Below, in pieces: positions 8,197-16,403 of a stretch of 47,857 bases of DNA. Both the position numbers and the translations under genes were made by a program. The notes beneath the pieces are model-generated. The model worked only from the letters and a program-made list of their open reading frames with translations. It was not told where the DNA came from and made no database searches. The DNA comes from a virus, in IMG/VR virus record IMGVR_UViG_3300047673_000079, positions 1 through 47,857 of that record; one strand, written 5' to 3'. Numbering within the stretch: the stretch's first letter is position 1; each line of letters begins with the position of its first letter.

Positions 8197-8549
8197 CAGA
8201 TAGCCGCCGTGATTGTCGTTTGGCCGTAGAGCGTGTCGATGGTCGCCGCGACCGTGAAGGCGCGCGTTGCCGGATCGACGACGCTCGCGTAATCGGCGAT
8301 GCCCGTCACGCCCTGCGTTTCGAGGATGCGTTCTTGCACAGCGAGGTCGCGCGTCGAAGCCGTGCCGGTGCCGAGGATCTCAGTCGCGTACGGCGTGCCC
8401 TCAGACGTGTCGAGGAACCATTCGCCAGTCGAGAGTTGCAGCCGGGTCAGAACGAGCTGCGCGACGGCCGCTGGCGAGTCGACGAGGAAGTTCGCCGAGC
8501 CTTGCCCGAACGAGTAATCGCCGTTTTCGTCGAGAGTTCGATAGCGCAT
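8196..8549 (-). CDS. gp25/W-like baseplate wedge protein
   Basis: A 117-residue protein located between spike and baseplate J. It has the features of this small wedge family: a short N-terminal extension, AVAQLVLTRLQLSTGEWFLDTSEGTPYATEILG, then DLAVQERILETQGVTGIADYASVVDPATRAFTV. Start and stop overlap both neighbours by a few bases, typical of co-translated baseplate genes. Confidence 0.85.
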   Translation of the reverse strand: MRYRTLDENGDYSFGQGSANFLVDSPAAVAQLVLTRLQLSTGEWFLDTSEGTPYATEILGTGTASTRDLAVQERILETQGVTGIADYASVVDPATRAFTVAATIDTLYGQTTITAAI

Positions 8550-9265
8550 CAGACGACCGATCCTGTTTGACCTGCGCCAGTCGTGACGCCGGTGTGCTTG
8601 TGCGATTCATCGATCCGGTGCCCGTTCGCGGAAACCTGACCGGTGAAGTTGGTGTTGCCGTTGATCGCCATCGCGGTCGGCGCGCTGTTCGCGTTCTGCA
8701 CGTTGATGATTCCCGTCACCGTCACGGCCGGCGTGTCGAGCGTGATGCCACCCGGAGCCTTGACCTTGACGACCTTTCCCGATGGATCGAGATCGACGAA
8801 GGTCGTGCCGTCATTGCTGCGGAGTTGCGTCGTACTCGTGCTGACGCCGCTGATCTTCGTCGCCTGCGAGAACGGCCCCAGAATCGCGAATCCGTCCGAC
8901 AGGTCATGCATGCGAAGCTCGGCTTGCACCTGAACGCCGCCCGACTGCCACCACGCATCGATGCATCGCGACGAGAACACGATCAGCGCCTCGTCGCCTG
9001 CCGCGACCGGAAATGTCAGAGTGCATCCGCCGCCGCGCGGGAAGCACACCGGAACGTCGACAAGCAACGGAAGCGTGACCCACGAAGTGCTACCATCCTG
9101 CGCGCGCACCTGCGCCTGAATGGCGGGTTGCGCAGTGCAGGTCAATGCGCTAGCGTCGAAGCTCTGGATGATCGCCGGGAGTGCGGTCCAGAGCCCTGCT
9201 TGATTGCCGCCGAGCGCGGCGCGCAGCGCGTCTTCAAAGTTGGCCGAGCGTTCGGTCTGGAGCAT
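8549..9265 (-). CDS. Baseplate spike protein (gp138-like, puncturing tip)
   Basis: A 238-residue protein with the gp138-like N-terminal OB-fold (IQSFDASALTCTAQPAIQAQ, LPLLVDVPVCFPRGGGCTLTFPVAAGDEALIVFSSRCIDAWWQSG) and a beta-helix C-terminus. It ends with HRIDESHKHTGVTTGAGQTG, whose HxH pair is the iron-binding apex motif of phage membrane-piercing spikes. It would form the trimeric needle that contacts the outer membrane when the sheath contracts. Confidence 0.88.
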   Translation of the reverse strand: MLQTERSANFEDALRAALGGNQAGLWTALPAIIQSFDASALTCTAQPAIQAQVRAQDGSTSWVTLPLLVDVPVCFPRGGGCTLTFPVAAGDEALIVFSSRCIDAWWQSGGVQVQAELRMHDLSDGFAILGPFSQATKISGVSTSTTQLRSNDGTTFVDLDPSGKVVKVKAPGGITLDTPAVTVTGIINVQNANSAPTAMAINGNTNFTGQVSANGHRIDESHKHTGVTTGAGQTGSVV

Positions 9266-9270
9266 TGGAT

Positions 9271-9693
9271 ATGAGAAAAATCAAAATAACCGCGATCGCA
9301 GCACTGGCCGTCGTTCCCACCTTGGCGCTAGCTGATCAGAGCAGCGACGCGCTATCGAGCGCTCTACATCCGCCGAGTCCGGTCGCGTCTGTTCGGCCGA
9401 ACGAGGCATTGCCGGTCTACCTGAAAAATGGCTCGCTCATATGCCAAAAGTGGCAGATGCTCCAGAGCACCGCTGAAGAAGCCGCGCGTGCGCCAGACTC
9501 GGAGCAAGAGCGCATTGTCAGAAACAGAAACTGTGCGGTCGTCCCCGCCGACACGCGGGTGTCGATCGTTAAGACCGACCCGAAGTCATGGGACGGACTG
9601 GCCGAAAAGACGTACGGCTACGCAAAGGTCAGCTGGCACAGCCAGTTCGGCGATGATTCCGGATACGTCGGCGTCGGCGCGCTTCGGAACTAG
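9271..9693 (+). CDS. Secreted small protein on the opposite strand inside the tail operon (moron candidate)
   Basis: A 140-residue protein with an obvious Sec signal peptide: positive start MRKIKI, hydrophobic core AIAALAVVPTLA and a cut after ALA (about residue 21). The mature part has a Cys pair (LICQKW, NRNCAVV) and a compact C-terminal beta region (YGYAKVSWHSQFGDDSGYVGVG) that could be SH3-like. The gene lies between the spike and hub genes on the wrong strand, and its TAG stop overlaps the hub gene's TAG in the palindrome CTAG. It is probably lysogen-expressed cargo acting in the periplasm. The function is not recognised; superinfection exclusion is a guess. Confidence 0.85.
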   Translation: MRKIKITAIAALAVVPTLALADQSSDALSSALHPPSPVASVRPNEALPVYLKNGSLICQKWQMLQSTAEEAARAPDSEQERIVRNRNCAVVPADTRVSIVKTDPKSWDGLAEKTYGYAKVSWHSQFGDDSGYVGVGALRN

Positions 9694-10631
9694 CCTGCCG
9701 CCTGTACCGAGTTACCCGCGGGTGCGGACGTGTCGACCGCCAAACAGATCAGATCGCAATACCACTCCTGCCCGCGTGTGTCGCCGATGAACTCAGAGAC
9801 GAGAACACGATAGAAACCGGCTGCTGTCGTCACGGCTGCGGATGGCAGCCCCTGATACGCGAGCCCCAACTGTTTCACCGTCAGTGTGTTGATGTCAGCC
9901 TGCGCGATCTGCACGAGGCAACCGATCCGTACGAGCGGATTAAGAAGGATGCGCGCGTGCACACCATCTGAGGTTGCTTCCGGCACGCCGATCAGCCCCG
10001 TCGTCGACGAGAGCACCACCGCCTCGCCGGGCCTGTATCCGGTGACCGGCACGACCACTGCCTGCCCGCTCTGGATGCTCCAGCGGAAGCCGTTTTTCGC
10101 GGCCCAGTCCCGCGCGTAGTCTCGCGACATCCCGAACAGCACCTTGCCGCGCGCGAGCGCTTGCGCAGGTATGCCGCCAACCAGACCGTTGACGTCCGTC
10201 GCGTAGGGCAGCTTTCCAGCGTCGGCGTTCTGCTTCGTGATCGAATCGAGGATCTGTTGCGGCGTGCTGCCGGCCGCCAGTGTCTGATTGACCATGCCGA
10301 AGTTGTAGAACTCGTCGCCGTCCGCCGCCCAGATGTCGAGGAACGAATCGACGTTGCGCTCTTTCCCTCGCACGAACTGCTTGATCGTGCCTTGGAAGAT
10401 GATTCCGAAGTTGCCCTTCTCGTATCCTGCCTGCAGCGTGATCGTCGTGAACTCGCCCTGAATCGCTTTCACAGTGGCAGGCGCGAGGTTGTACACGCGC
10501 ACATAGAGCGTGTTCGGCGCCTGCGTGTCCGCTTGCCGCACCTCGAAACGGAACCTAAGCTGCGACAAGTCGAGGCCATTCGAGCCGGTCGAAACGATCA
10601 GCGTCGCCTTCCGTCCGAATTGATCGCTCAT
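9690..10631 (-). CDS. Baseplate hub protein (late control D / gp44-like role)
   Basis: A 313-residue protein starting MSDQFGRKATL (ATG 10631; the open frame continues upstream, but this start overlaps the plug gene's stop as ATGA). The body contains VRVYNLAPATVKAIQGEFTTITLQAGY and GIIFQGTIKQFVRGKERNVDSFLDIWAADGDEFYN, patterns shared by phage hub proteins that cap the tube. Its place between the plug/Dit-like genes and the spike supports a hub role. The family is assigned by pattern and position. Confidence 0.78.
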   Translation of the reverse strand: MSDQFGRKATLIVSTGSNGLDLSQLRFRFEVRQADTQAPNTLYVRVYNLAPATVKAIQGEFTTITLQAGYEKGNFGIIFQGTIKQFVRGKERNVDSFLDIWAADGDEFYNFGMVNQTLAAGSTPQQILDSITKQNADAGKLPYATDVNGLVGGIPAQALARGKVLFGMSRDYARDWAAKNGFRWSIQSGQAVVVPVTGYRPGEAVVLSSTTGLIGVPEATSDGVHARILLNPLVRIGCLVQIAQADINTLTVKQLGLAYQGLPSAAVTTAAGFYRVLVSEFIGDTRGQEWYCDLICLAVDTSAPAGNSVQAAG

Positions 10632-10936
10632 GAGGTCACGAAGTAGAGATGCCCTGTCGTCCCGAGGTTGTCGAACGTCGGAACCGCGTCGGGGTCGTGA
10701 TCGGTCTGCACCACCAGTTGCCCGATGAAGCCGAGATGCGCGTATTGCCCAAGCAAATCGACGCCCGTCACGAGCGGGATACTTCCGACCATCGGGTTGC
10801 CCGTCGCATCCGCAATGTCGAGCATCCATGCGGCGGCCGGCACGTTCCATCGGAGCGTCATCTTGTAAGTGACGCCGCCGAGCGCGATGCTGAAAGTCTG
10901 CGGCTTGGCGGACAGCGGAATCTCGTATGCGGTCAT
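10628..10936 (-). CDS. Baseplate plug protein (Pam3 gp18-like)
   Basis: A 102-residue protein whose pattern MTAYEIPLSAKPQTFSIALG, W-x-LDIADATG, IPLVTGVDLLGQYAHL and ending LGTTGHLYFV is that of the small plug described in the cyanophage Pam3 baseplate family. It would close the tube at the baseplate. Start and stop overlap the flanking genes by 4 bp. Confidence 0.8.
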   Translation of the reverse strand: MTAYEIPLSAKPQTFSIALGGVTYKMTLRWNVPAAAWMLDIADATGNPMVGSIPLVTGVDLLGQYAHLGFIGQLVVQTDHDPDAVPTFDNLGTTGHLYFVTS

Positions 10937-11616
10937 GCCAATGCCGTAGCGTTGAAGTTTGGAGCGGGCTCCAATTGAAAGGTCCCTGCGTCACTGGAAG
11001 ACGCAGTGCTCGCCGGGTTCGACATGACGCTCGAGTCCGGAACAGTCACCGTCTGGGTCTGTGCCATCAGGAGCTGACGCATCACGATCCGGATCAGCAT
11101 CGAATTTTCATTGTCCTTGTCCGTCGTCGTTGACAGGGACTTGATGATCATGTTCTTGTACGGACGCTTCCCGGTATAGACCGTGAATAACGTTCGCGCC
11201 TGATATGCAGCGAGCAGGTTGTCATACGCCTTCTGCACCGGCGAGACGCCGCCGCTGAGCAGATTGATGAAGCCCGCGCCGAGCTCGACAGCGCCGATGA
11301 GCGCGCGCGCGGCGCTGCTCTGAGCGGCCGAGAAGCCGCCCACAGCACCGAGCAGGCTCGTTGAGTTCGGACTATTCGACCAGCCTGCCGTGATGATCAG
11401 ATCAGCAGGCCGGACGAAAGCGTGATCAGCGATGACCGTGCCCTGCTCGACGGGATGCTCAGTCACTTCGAGCTCGTCCTGGTGGACTTCCTCAATGGTC
11501 GCGTGCGCAACGATCGACGATCCGCCGTCCTGCGCGACGAGCCCGCGCTTGGGCTTCATCGTCAGAAGCTGAAGCCCGAGCTGCGCGCCCGATTCGATGA
11601 AGCCGAGAACGCTCAC
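10933..11616 (-). CDS. Dit-like baseplate/tail protein
   Basis: A 227-residue protein following the tape measure gene. The N-terminal domain (VAHATIEEVHQDELEVTEHPVEQG, ADLIITAGWSN) and later VYTGKRPYKNMIIKSLSTTTDKDNENSM are the conserved segments of Dit-like N-terminal proteins in contractile phages with this tail order. The middle (about residues 85-130) is a hydrophobic Ala/Gly-rich insertion. It likely links tube and baseplate hub. Confidence 0.8.
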   Translation of the reverse strand: MSVLGFIESGAQLGLQLLTMKPKRGLVAQDGGSSIVAHATIEEVHQDELEVTEHPVEQGTVIADHAFVRPADLIITAGWSNSPNSTSLLGAVGGFSAAQSSAARALIGAVELGAGFINLLSGGVSPVQKAYDNLLAAYQARTLFTVYTGKRPYKNMIIKSLSTTTDKDNENSMLIRIVMRQLLMAQTQTVTVPDSSVMSNPASTASSSDAGTFQLEPAPNFNATALA

Positions 11617-13220
11617 ACGTATGCTCCTGTCATGTTACGCACGAGATCAGCGTTGACGCGCGCTTGCTCGCCCGCGACGGCGCGCCCGGTGCCGCCTGGG
11701 TCAGGCGAACCGTGAACGTGCACGTCGGTCTTCTGGCTAATCGTCACTGACTTCGATGCGGCTGGCGCGGCGCTCGCGCCGAGCTTGCCGTATGCAGAGC
11801 CGTTCTCGTGCTGGAAAATTGATCCGGCTACGCCCTGCAATTGATCGCCCGACAGCACGGTGTCAGCCGAGACGCCCAGTTGCTTCGCGACCGCCGCGAT
11901 ATATGCCTGCGTGTCGTTCTCGTTTGCCGGCGCCCAGCGCGAGACGATCTTTCGAATCGTGTTGAATCCGCGCGCGGTATAGCTGCGCAGAAGCTTCGCC
12001 GTCGCCTCGATGCCGGTTTGCATGTCGGAGAACACCGCGAAGCCGCCGCTGTCTGCGCCGATCGCGCCCGCAGTGCGCGCGAACTCACCATAGCGGATGT
12101 TGCCCGGATTGTTGTTCCGGATGCCGCGCGGAGCGTCCCAGTTCTTACTTCCGTTTCCAAGGTCAAGCGGAGCCGATCCGGCTTGCTGGCCACCAGACGG
12201 AGCAGCGCCAGCCCATTGCTGGAAGGCGTACCGCTTGCGCCGCACCCATGCGATGAAAGCGCTGTCGTTCGGGTTCGCGTCCGGAGGCTCGTCGCCCTGC
12301 GCAGTCTGATCCTTCGAAGAATCTTTCCCGCCGAACCAGTCTGCCAATCGGGAAAACGGCTCTACGATGTTCCCGATCACCTTAGCGACCTTCCCGGCTT
12401 TGTCCAGGAAGACGTCTACGTCCTTCCCGACCTTCTGCCAGTCCGTGTCGCGCACCCACTTCGCAACGGCTTCCAGTGCCGTGGCGATCTTACGCGCAGT
12501 CTCGTCGGCATGCCCGGCTGCCCACTTCTCGAACTCCGTCGAGATCGTCGCCAGCACTGGAGCGAGGTTCTCCTGCAACAGCACCCAGAACATATGGATG
12601 TCGTTGGTCAGGCTGCGGATCGAGTTGTCGAACGACATCCCGGCCTGCGCCGCGCGCTCGGGATTCAGGTGAAACATGCCGAGCTTCTTCTGATACTCGG
12701 CCTGCGCGGCCTGCAGCTTCGGCAGGCCGTTTTCGAGCATCAGCAGCGTGTCGGGGTCAATCCCGAACAGGCCCGCATACTGCGCCGCGATGTACGGCTG
12801 CATCTGCTTCATCTTGCCGATGAAGCTCTCGAATTGCTCGAGCGGGCCGTTCCCGGTCACGCCGAGCTGCGCGAGCAGACCGTTCATGCCCGGATTCAGG
12901 CGCAGCGTGCGCGTGAATCCTTCGAGCGATGCCTGAGCCTGATCCGCTGTCAGACCGATCTGGCCGGCGGCGTACCGCAGCGCCATGATGTTGCCGACCG
13001 TCTCGCCGGTGCGCTGCGAGGCGTAATACAGGCGCTCCATCTCTCCCGAGATGATCTTGACGCCAGCGACGACAGCCGTCGCCGTTGCCACGACTGCGGC
13101 GCCGAGCTTCAGCACGGTCTTGGTGACGCTCTGGAGCGACAGCGTGAACTTGCGCAGGCTCGTCTCGTCGGTCTTGTAGCCGATCGAGACCAGAAACTCC
13201 TTGATGACCTCTTCGTTCAT
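11613..13220 (-). CDS. Tail tape measure protein with a C-terminal muralytic domain
   Basis: A 535-residue protein, short for a tape measure. Residues 1-300 are helical with a hydrophobic segment (LKLGAAVVATATAVVAGVKI, about 38-57) and YAAGQIGLTADQAQASLEGF, both typical of tape measures. After a Pro/Gly-rich linker, residues 365-455 (RGIRNNNPGNIRYGEF, GGFAVFSDMQTGIEATAKLLRSY, IVSRWAPANENDTQAYIAAVA) form a lysozyme-like module seen in virion-associated lytic proteins. It probably opens peptidoglycan locally as DNA enters. It overlaps the chaperone frame by 4 bp. Confidence 0.88.
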   Translation of the reverse strand: MNEEVIKEFLVSIGYKTDETSLRKFTLSLQSVTKTVLKLGAAVVATATAVVAGVKIISGEMERLYYASQRTGETVGNIMALRYAAGQIGLTADQAQASLEGFTRTLRLNPGMNGLLAQLGVTGNGPLEQFESFIGKMKQMQPYIAAQYAGLFGIDPDTLLMLENGLPKLQAAQAEYQKKLGMFHLNPERAAQAGMSFDNSIRSLTNDIHMFWVLLQENLAPVLATISTEFEKWAAGHADETARKIATALEAVAKWVRDTDWQKVGKDVDVFLDKAGKVAKVIGNIVEPFSRLADWFGGKDSSKDQTAQGDEPPDANPNDSAFIAWVRRKRYAFQQWAGAAPSGGQQAGSAPLDLGNGSKNWDAPRGIRNNNPGNIRYGEFARTAGAIGADSGGFAVFSDMQTGIEATAKLLRSYTARGFNTIRKIVSRWAPANENDTQAYIAAVAKQLGVSADTVLSGDQLQGVAGSIFQHENGSAYGKLGASAAPAASKSVTISQKTDVHVHGSPDPGGTGRAVAGEQARVNADLVRNMTGAYV

Positions 13221-13450
13221 CGCTTCGTCCGTTCCATGTGTTCCTGCACGCGCGCTTCGTTCTCGCGCTTGACCGAGAGCGCGTCATTAAGCAGCGCGAC
13301 GTCGCACAGATCCAGCGTGCCGTCGATCAGGGACTCGTACTTGATGAGCCCCTCCATGACCGGCAGCAGAAGCCAATCTTCGCCATCAGGAAGGGAGACG
13401 AAGCTGATCCCGCTCAGGCCGCCGCGGTCAAAGTCGACGGCCCGCCGGGA
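13217..13450 (-). CDS. Frameshift extension of the tail assembly chaperone (DUF6889-like)
   Basis: This frame has no convincing start of its own. A -1 shift at the T7 run (13450-13456) fuses residue 121 of the upstream chaperone to 77 residues encoded here (SRRAVDFDRGGLSGISF, then LPDGEDWLLLPVMEGLIKYESLIDGTLDLCDVALLNDAL), giving about 198 residues. The LPDGEDWLL-x-PV pattern is that of a phage family (DUF6889) found just before tape measures. This is the G/GT arrangement known from lambda. The alternative is an independent start inside the overlap. Confidence 0.8.
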   Translation of the reverse strand, partial: SRRAVDFDRGGLSGISFVSLPDGEDWLLLPVMEGLIKYESLIDGTLDLCDVALLNDALSVKRENEARVQEHMERTKR

Positions 13451-13812
13451 AAAAAACTGCCGAGGTTCTGCTGGATGACCGCGACCGCGAGACGAAGCAT
13501 CGTCGGCAGGTCGATGTCCTGAAACATCAATCCGCCGCCCTTGACCATGACGTTCTGCCAGCCTTCGCCCTGCTGGCGCTGCACGACCATCAGGCACGTG
13601 TCGAGCACGTAGTCGGTGTCCTCGTCGGACATCTTCGCGAGCGCTTCGGCGATCGGGCTGACGAGTTCCGCGAAGCCTTTCGCCTCCGCTTTCAGCGCAC
13701 CGCCGAGTCCCGCGAGCAGTGGCGCGAGCCGCCGTGCGACGTGGAATTGCTTCTTCGCATCGAGGCGGCTGATCCGGTACGACTGGCCGTTGATTTCAAC
13801 GATTCCGCTCAT
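13414..13812 (-). CDS. Tail assembly chaperone (zero-frame product)
   Basis: A 132-residue protein starting MSGIVEINGQSYRISRLDAKKQFHVARRLAPLLAGL, a pattern of phage tail assembly chaperones; the rest is helical. It lies between tail tube and tape measure, the conserved chaperone position. The ATG at 13812 is chosen over an upstream open frame because it follows the tube gene's stop at 13815 and begins the conserved domain. Near its end the message contains a slippery T7, so a fraction of ribosomes should make the longer fusion. Confidence 0.88.
   Translation of the reverse strand: MSGIVEINGQSYRISRLDAKKQFHVARRLAPLLAGLGGALKAEAKGFAELVSPIAEALAKMSDEDTDYVLDTCLMVVQRQQGEGWQNVMVKGGGLMFQDIDLPTMLRLAVAVIQQNLGSFFPGGPSTLTAAA
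13450..13456 (-). promoter_or_regulatory. Slippery heptamer for programmed -1 frameshifting (T TTT TTT)
   Basis: On the minus strand the zero frame reads AGT TTT TTT CCC. Slipping back one base continues TCC CGG CGG into the DUF6889-like frame, which is open from here to 13217. The zero-frame stop is at 13414-13416, about 35 nt further. The site lies where tail chaperone genes of many phages carry such signals. Confidence 0.8.
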
Positions 13813-13814
13813 GA

Positions 13815-14261
13815 TCAGATGCCCGCAGCGAGTGCCGGATCGATGATGCCGGCGTTGAATTCCCATTCGACCATGCCGGCTTCCTTGGCGTAATCGTTCT
13901 TCGGGAATTTGGTGAACGCGACGAGCTGGCAGGTGTACACGTCACCGCGAATCGTGTCCGTGGCCTCGAGCGTGTTTTGCCCCCAGTTCGCCGAGCTCGT
14001 GCGCTGGAAGTTGTACATCGCCGACAGAAGAGCGTTCGTTGGCGATGTCTTCTGAAGACGCACAGTCAGCTTGCCTGCCTTGCTCGCGATCAGGCTGTGC
14101 ATCGGCGTGCCATCAGCGCCGGTCTTCATGTTGTCGGCGTCTTCGGTGAACTCCACCGTGAAGCCTTCTTCCGCGATGCCGCAGCCGGCACCGAGTGAGA
14201 TTGCGCCGCCGGGGCCGATCAGCGACGCATTGAAATTCAGAAACGAGTACGTTGCGCTCAT
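13815..14261 (-). CDS. Tail tube protein (DUF3277-like)
   Basis: A 148-residue protein located directly after the sheath gene. The sequence NFNASLIGPGGAISLGAGCGIAEEGFTVEF, then GTPMHSLIASKAGKLTVRLQKTSPTNALLSAMY and VVEWEFNAG-type ending is the tube pattern of DUF3383-sheath phages. It would polymerise as the inner tube through which DNA passes. Confidence 0.87.
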   Translation of the reverse strand: MSATYSFLNFNASLIGPGGAISLGAGCGIAEEGFTVEFTEDADNMKTGADGTPMHSLIASKAGKLTVRLQKTSPTNALLSAMYNFQRTSSANWGQNTLEATDTIRGDVYTCQLVAFTKFPKNDYAKEAGMVEWEFNAGIIDPALAAGI

Positions 14262-14270
14262 CTAAACCCC

Positions 14271-15755
14271 TTACTGGTTGACGGTGACAGCGATGTCCGC
14301 GCTGTGGATTGCGCCGGCTTCCTTCGCTGCGATCTGGAACTTGACCGACTTGCGCGCGGCGCGATCGGCCTGGCTCTGGTTTGCGATCGGCGGCGTGTAG
14401 ATGTAGAAGCCCTTAGGCATGTAGTCGCCCTGACTCAGCGTGCCGAAGCCGCCCGAATTCCACGTGCCCGGAGCGAGGAAGCCATTCGTGACGTACTGCG
14501 CGCAGACCTGTGCGAGCGTCGTCGCGATCAGGTGATTGCCCGCGTCGGTCTGCGGAATCTTCGTCGTGCTCGTATAGAGCAGGTTGAAGACCGCGTTCTG
14601 CAGATCGATGGCGAAGTTGTCCGCGCCGATCACCGAGTCGATGAAATCACCCGAGCAGCAGACGCCCTGCTCGATGATCGCGGTGTTGTTGTCGTAGGCG
14701 ACGAACACGTTGCAATTGAACGCTTCGAGCGCGTTCGCCTGCGTGCTGTTCAGGTTCTCAGCCGTGATGCCGGGTTGCTGCTTGAACTTCAGCGTGATGA
14801 CCGTGTTGTTGCCGGTGTAGTCGGTCGTCAGGATGCGCGCGAGCAGCGACGCGATCGCGTACGCGTTCGAGCTCGAATACTGCACGGCCGTCTTCTTGTA
14901 GCCGAGCCCCTTCAGTTGATACGCGATGTTCGTCGTGTCGCTTCCGACGAGAACGCCGGCTTCTTGCGTCGTGACGCCGTAGAAGTGCTTCGTCGAGGCA
15001 GCTTCGATGTAGGCAGCGATGGCGAGGTGATCGGCATCGACCGCGCTCGGCACGGTCAGCGCATACCACTGCTGTCCGTAGTTCGCGTCGAACAGCGTCA
15101 CCGCCGAGACCGCAGATTCCGCAGCCGCGCCCGCGGCGACGTATGCACCCGACGTCGTCGACGTGAGGCCCATGAGTGCGGAAATGTCCGTGCCCGACGT
15201 CGGCGCCTGCGCGAAGCTCACGGACGACGTCGCACCAGTCGTCGCACTCGTGATCTCGAAGCGGCCGAATGTCGAGTTCCAGACGCAGGTGCCCGCGCTT
15301 GCGAGTGCTGTCGTGACAGCCGATGCCACGCCGTTCAAGTTCGTGACGCCGGCGAGGCTGATGCCCGACAGCGTCTTGAGCGTGCCGTCGATGGTGACCT
15401 TCATGCCGCCGGACGAAACTGCGGTGAAGTTGGAGAGCGCTTGCTGCGCGGCCGACAGCGTGCCGCCGAGCAACTGGCCGGCGGATGCCGTCTTCGCCCA
15501 GCGGCCGACCATGACGGTCGTCGGTTGCGGTGCCTGCTCGAACCAGAGCACGGCCGCCTTGTATTCTTCGGCCGACGTGCCGAAGTCGGTCGCCAGGTCG
15601 TCGATGCTTTCGTACGTGCGGAAGCGCGACACAAGGTCGATGACGTTGGACGTGCCGAGGATCAGCAGCGTCGAGGTGTTTTGAGCCTGCGCAGCGGACT
15701 GCGTGAGCGTGATCGCGACCTTGACCAGTCGGCTGATCGGCAGAGTGTTCGCCAT
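14271..15755 (-). CDS. Contractile tail sheath protein (DUF3383 family)
   Basis: A 494-residue protein beginning MANTLPISRLVKVAITLTQSAAQAQNTSTLLILG, followed by RFRTYESIDDLATDFGTSAEEYKAA and WFEQAPQPTTVMVGRWA, the hallmark of DUF3383 sheaths. The C-terminus contains the usual two-residue-spaced beta strands (FQIAAKEAGAIHSADIAVTVNQ). It shows that the virion is a myovirus. ATG 15755 is chosen because the conserved N-terminus begins there. A terminator hairpin lies just upstream (15772-15794). Confidence 0.93.
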   Translation of the reverse strand: MANTLPISRLVKVAITLTQSAAQAQNTSTLLILGTSNVIDLVSRFRTYESIDDLATDFGTSAEEYKAAVLWFEQAPQPTTVMVGRWAKTASAGQLLGGTLSAAQQALSNFTAVSSGGMKVTIDGTLKTLSGISLAGVTNLNGVASAVTTALASAGTCVWNSTFGRFEITSATTGATSSVSFAQAPTSGTDISALMGLTSTTSGAYVAAGAAAESAVSAVTLFDANYGQQWYALTVPSAVDADHLAIAAYIEAASTKHFYGVTTQEAGVLVGSDTTNIAYQLKGLGYKKTAVQYSSSNAYAIASLLARILTTDYTGNNTVITLKFKQQPGITAENLNSTQANALEAFNCNVFVAYDNNTAIIEQGVCCSGDFIDSVIGADNFAIDLQNAVFNLLYTSTTKIPQTDAGNHLIATTLAQVCAQYVTNGFLAPGTWNSGGFGTLSQGDYMPKGFYIYTPPIANQSQADRAARKSVKFQIAAKEAGAIHSADIAVTVNQ

Positions 15756-15771
15756 GTGTGCGTCCCGAAAA

Positions 15772-15794
15772 GAAAAAGCCCGCACGCGGCGGGC
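15772..15794 (-). terminator. Intrinsic terminator between neck and sheath genes
   Basis: Minus-strand GCCCGC-CGCGT-GCGGGC followed by TTTTTCTTTT. It lies between the neck gene (15818-16402) and the sheath start at 15755, so it would split the late transcript unless RNA polymerase is antiterminated. It could also set the level of tail over head genes. Confidence 0.78.
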
Positions 15795-15817
15795 CGATGA
15801 ATCCGATGTGAATGGGC

Positions 15818-16402
15818 TTACTGCTCGACGACGAAGTCTGTCGTGTCAGGGTCGCGGTCGATCGTGCCGTGCGCGGACAGCAGATTGAGCACGCTGTACG
15901 TGCGCTCGACCTGACGACGCACGCGGAACGGAAGATCAAAGCGCCGCAGCCACTGCTGATTGAGAAGCTCTGGCGCGGCGGTCACGCGACCGACGTCGAC
16001 GAGGCCCATGCCGTCCAGCACGAGCATTCCGTGGTTCTGTGCAACGAAGATCCCGTCTCGCGCCTGCGCGGCGTATTGCATCGCGCTCGGCCCGTAGAAG
16101 CTGGCGAGCAGCGTAAGGATCTCGTTGCGGTAAAGCCTGTCGGTGCCGTCCGTATCAGGCACGTGGACAATCGTCGGCGCGAAATCCTGATCGATGTCCG
16201 TGATGCCGATGGCGCACCAGTTCTGGTTCGGCTCGGGCATCTTCGGCACGGTCGGCTGCCATCGCGGCCGCACCATGGCGCCGGGCAAGCCGGTCAGCCC
16301 GACGATCAATTGCTGAAAGACTGCGTCGAGCGCGGCATCTTCGAGCGGCGGCGACGGCGCGTCCGGCTGGAGATAGCCGCCGGTGCTGGAATCGTTCGCC
16401 AT
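15818..16402 (-). CDS. Neck/tail terminator-like protein
   Basis: A 194-residue protein with DAVFQQLIVGLTGLPGAMVRPRWQPTVPKMPEPNQNWCAIGITDI near the N-terminus and LLASFYGPSAMQYAAQARDGIFVAQN in the middle. These belong to the neck protein that joins head connector and sheath in this phage type. Its position between the head-closure proteins and the sheath agrees. The exact family name is from memory, so confidence is moderate. Confidence 0.78.
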   Translation of the reverse strand: MANDSSTGGYLQPDAPSPPLEDAALDAVFQQLIVGLTGLPGAMVRPRWQPTVPKMPEPNQNWCAIGITDIDQDFAPTIVHVPDTDGTDRLYRNEILTLLASFYGPSAMQYAAQARDGIFVAQNHGMLVLDGMGLVDVGRVTAAPELLNQQWLRRFDLPFRVRRQVERTYSVLNLLSAHGTIDRDPDTTDFVVEQ

Positions 16403-16403
16403 A

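Noticed and set aside
6994-8229. 411-codon plus-strand frame opposite baseplate J
   Set aside because: The product is almost all Arg, Asp, Ala and Val, typical of reading a GC-rich gene backwards; baseplate J is clear on the minus strand.
11841-13478. 545-codon plus-strand frame opposite the tape measure gene
   Set aside because: Arg/Leu/Val-rich shadow without motifs; tape measure and chaperone genes explain the region.
14304-15800. 498-codon plus-strand frame opposite the sheath gene
   Set aside because: Arg-rich shadow; the sheath is unmistakable on the minus strand.
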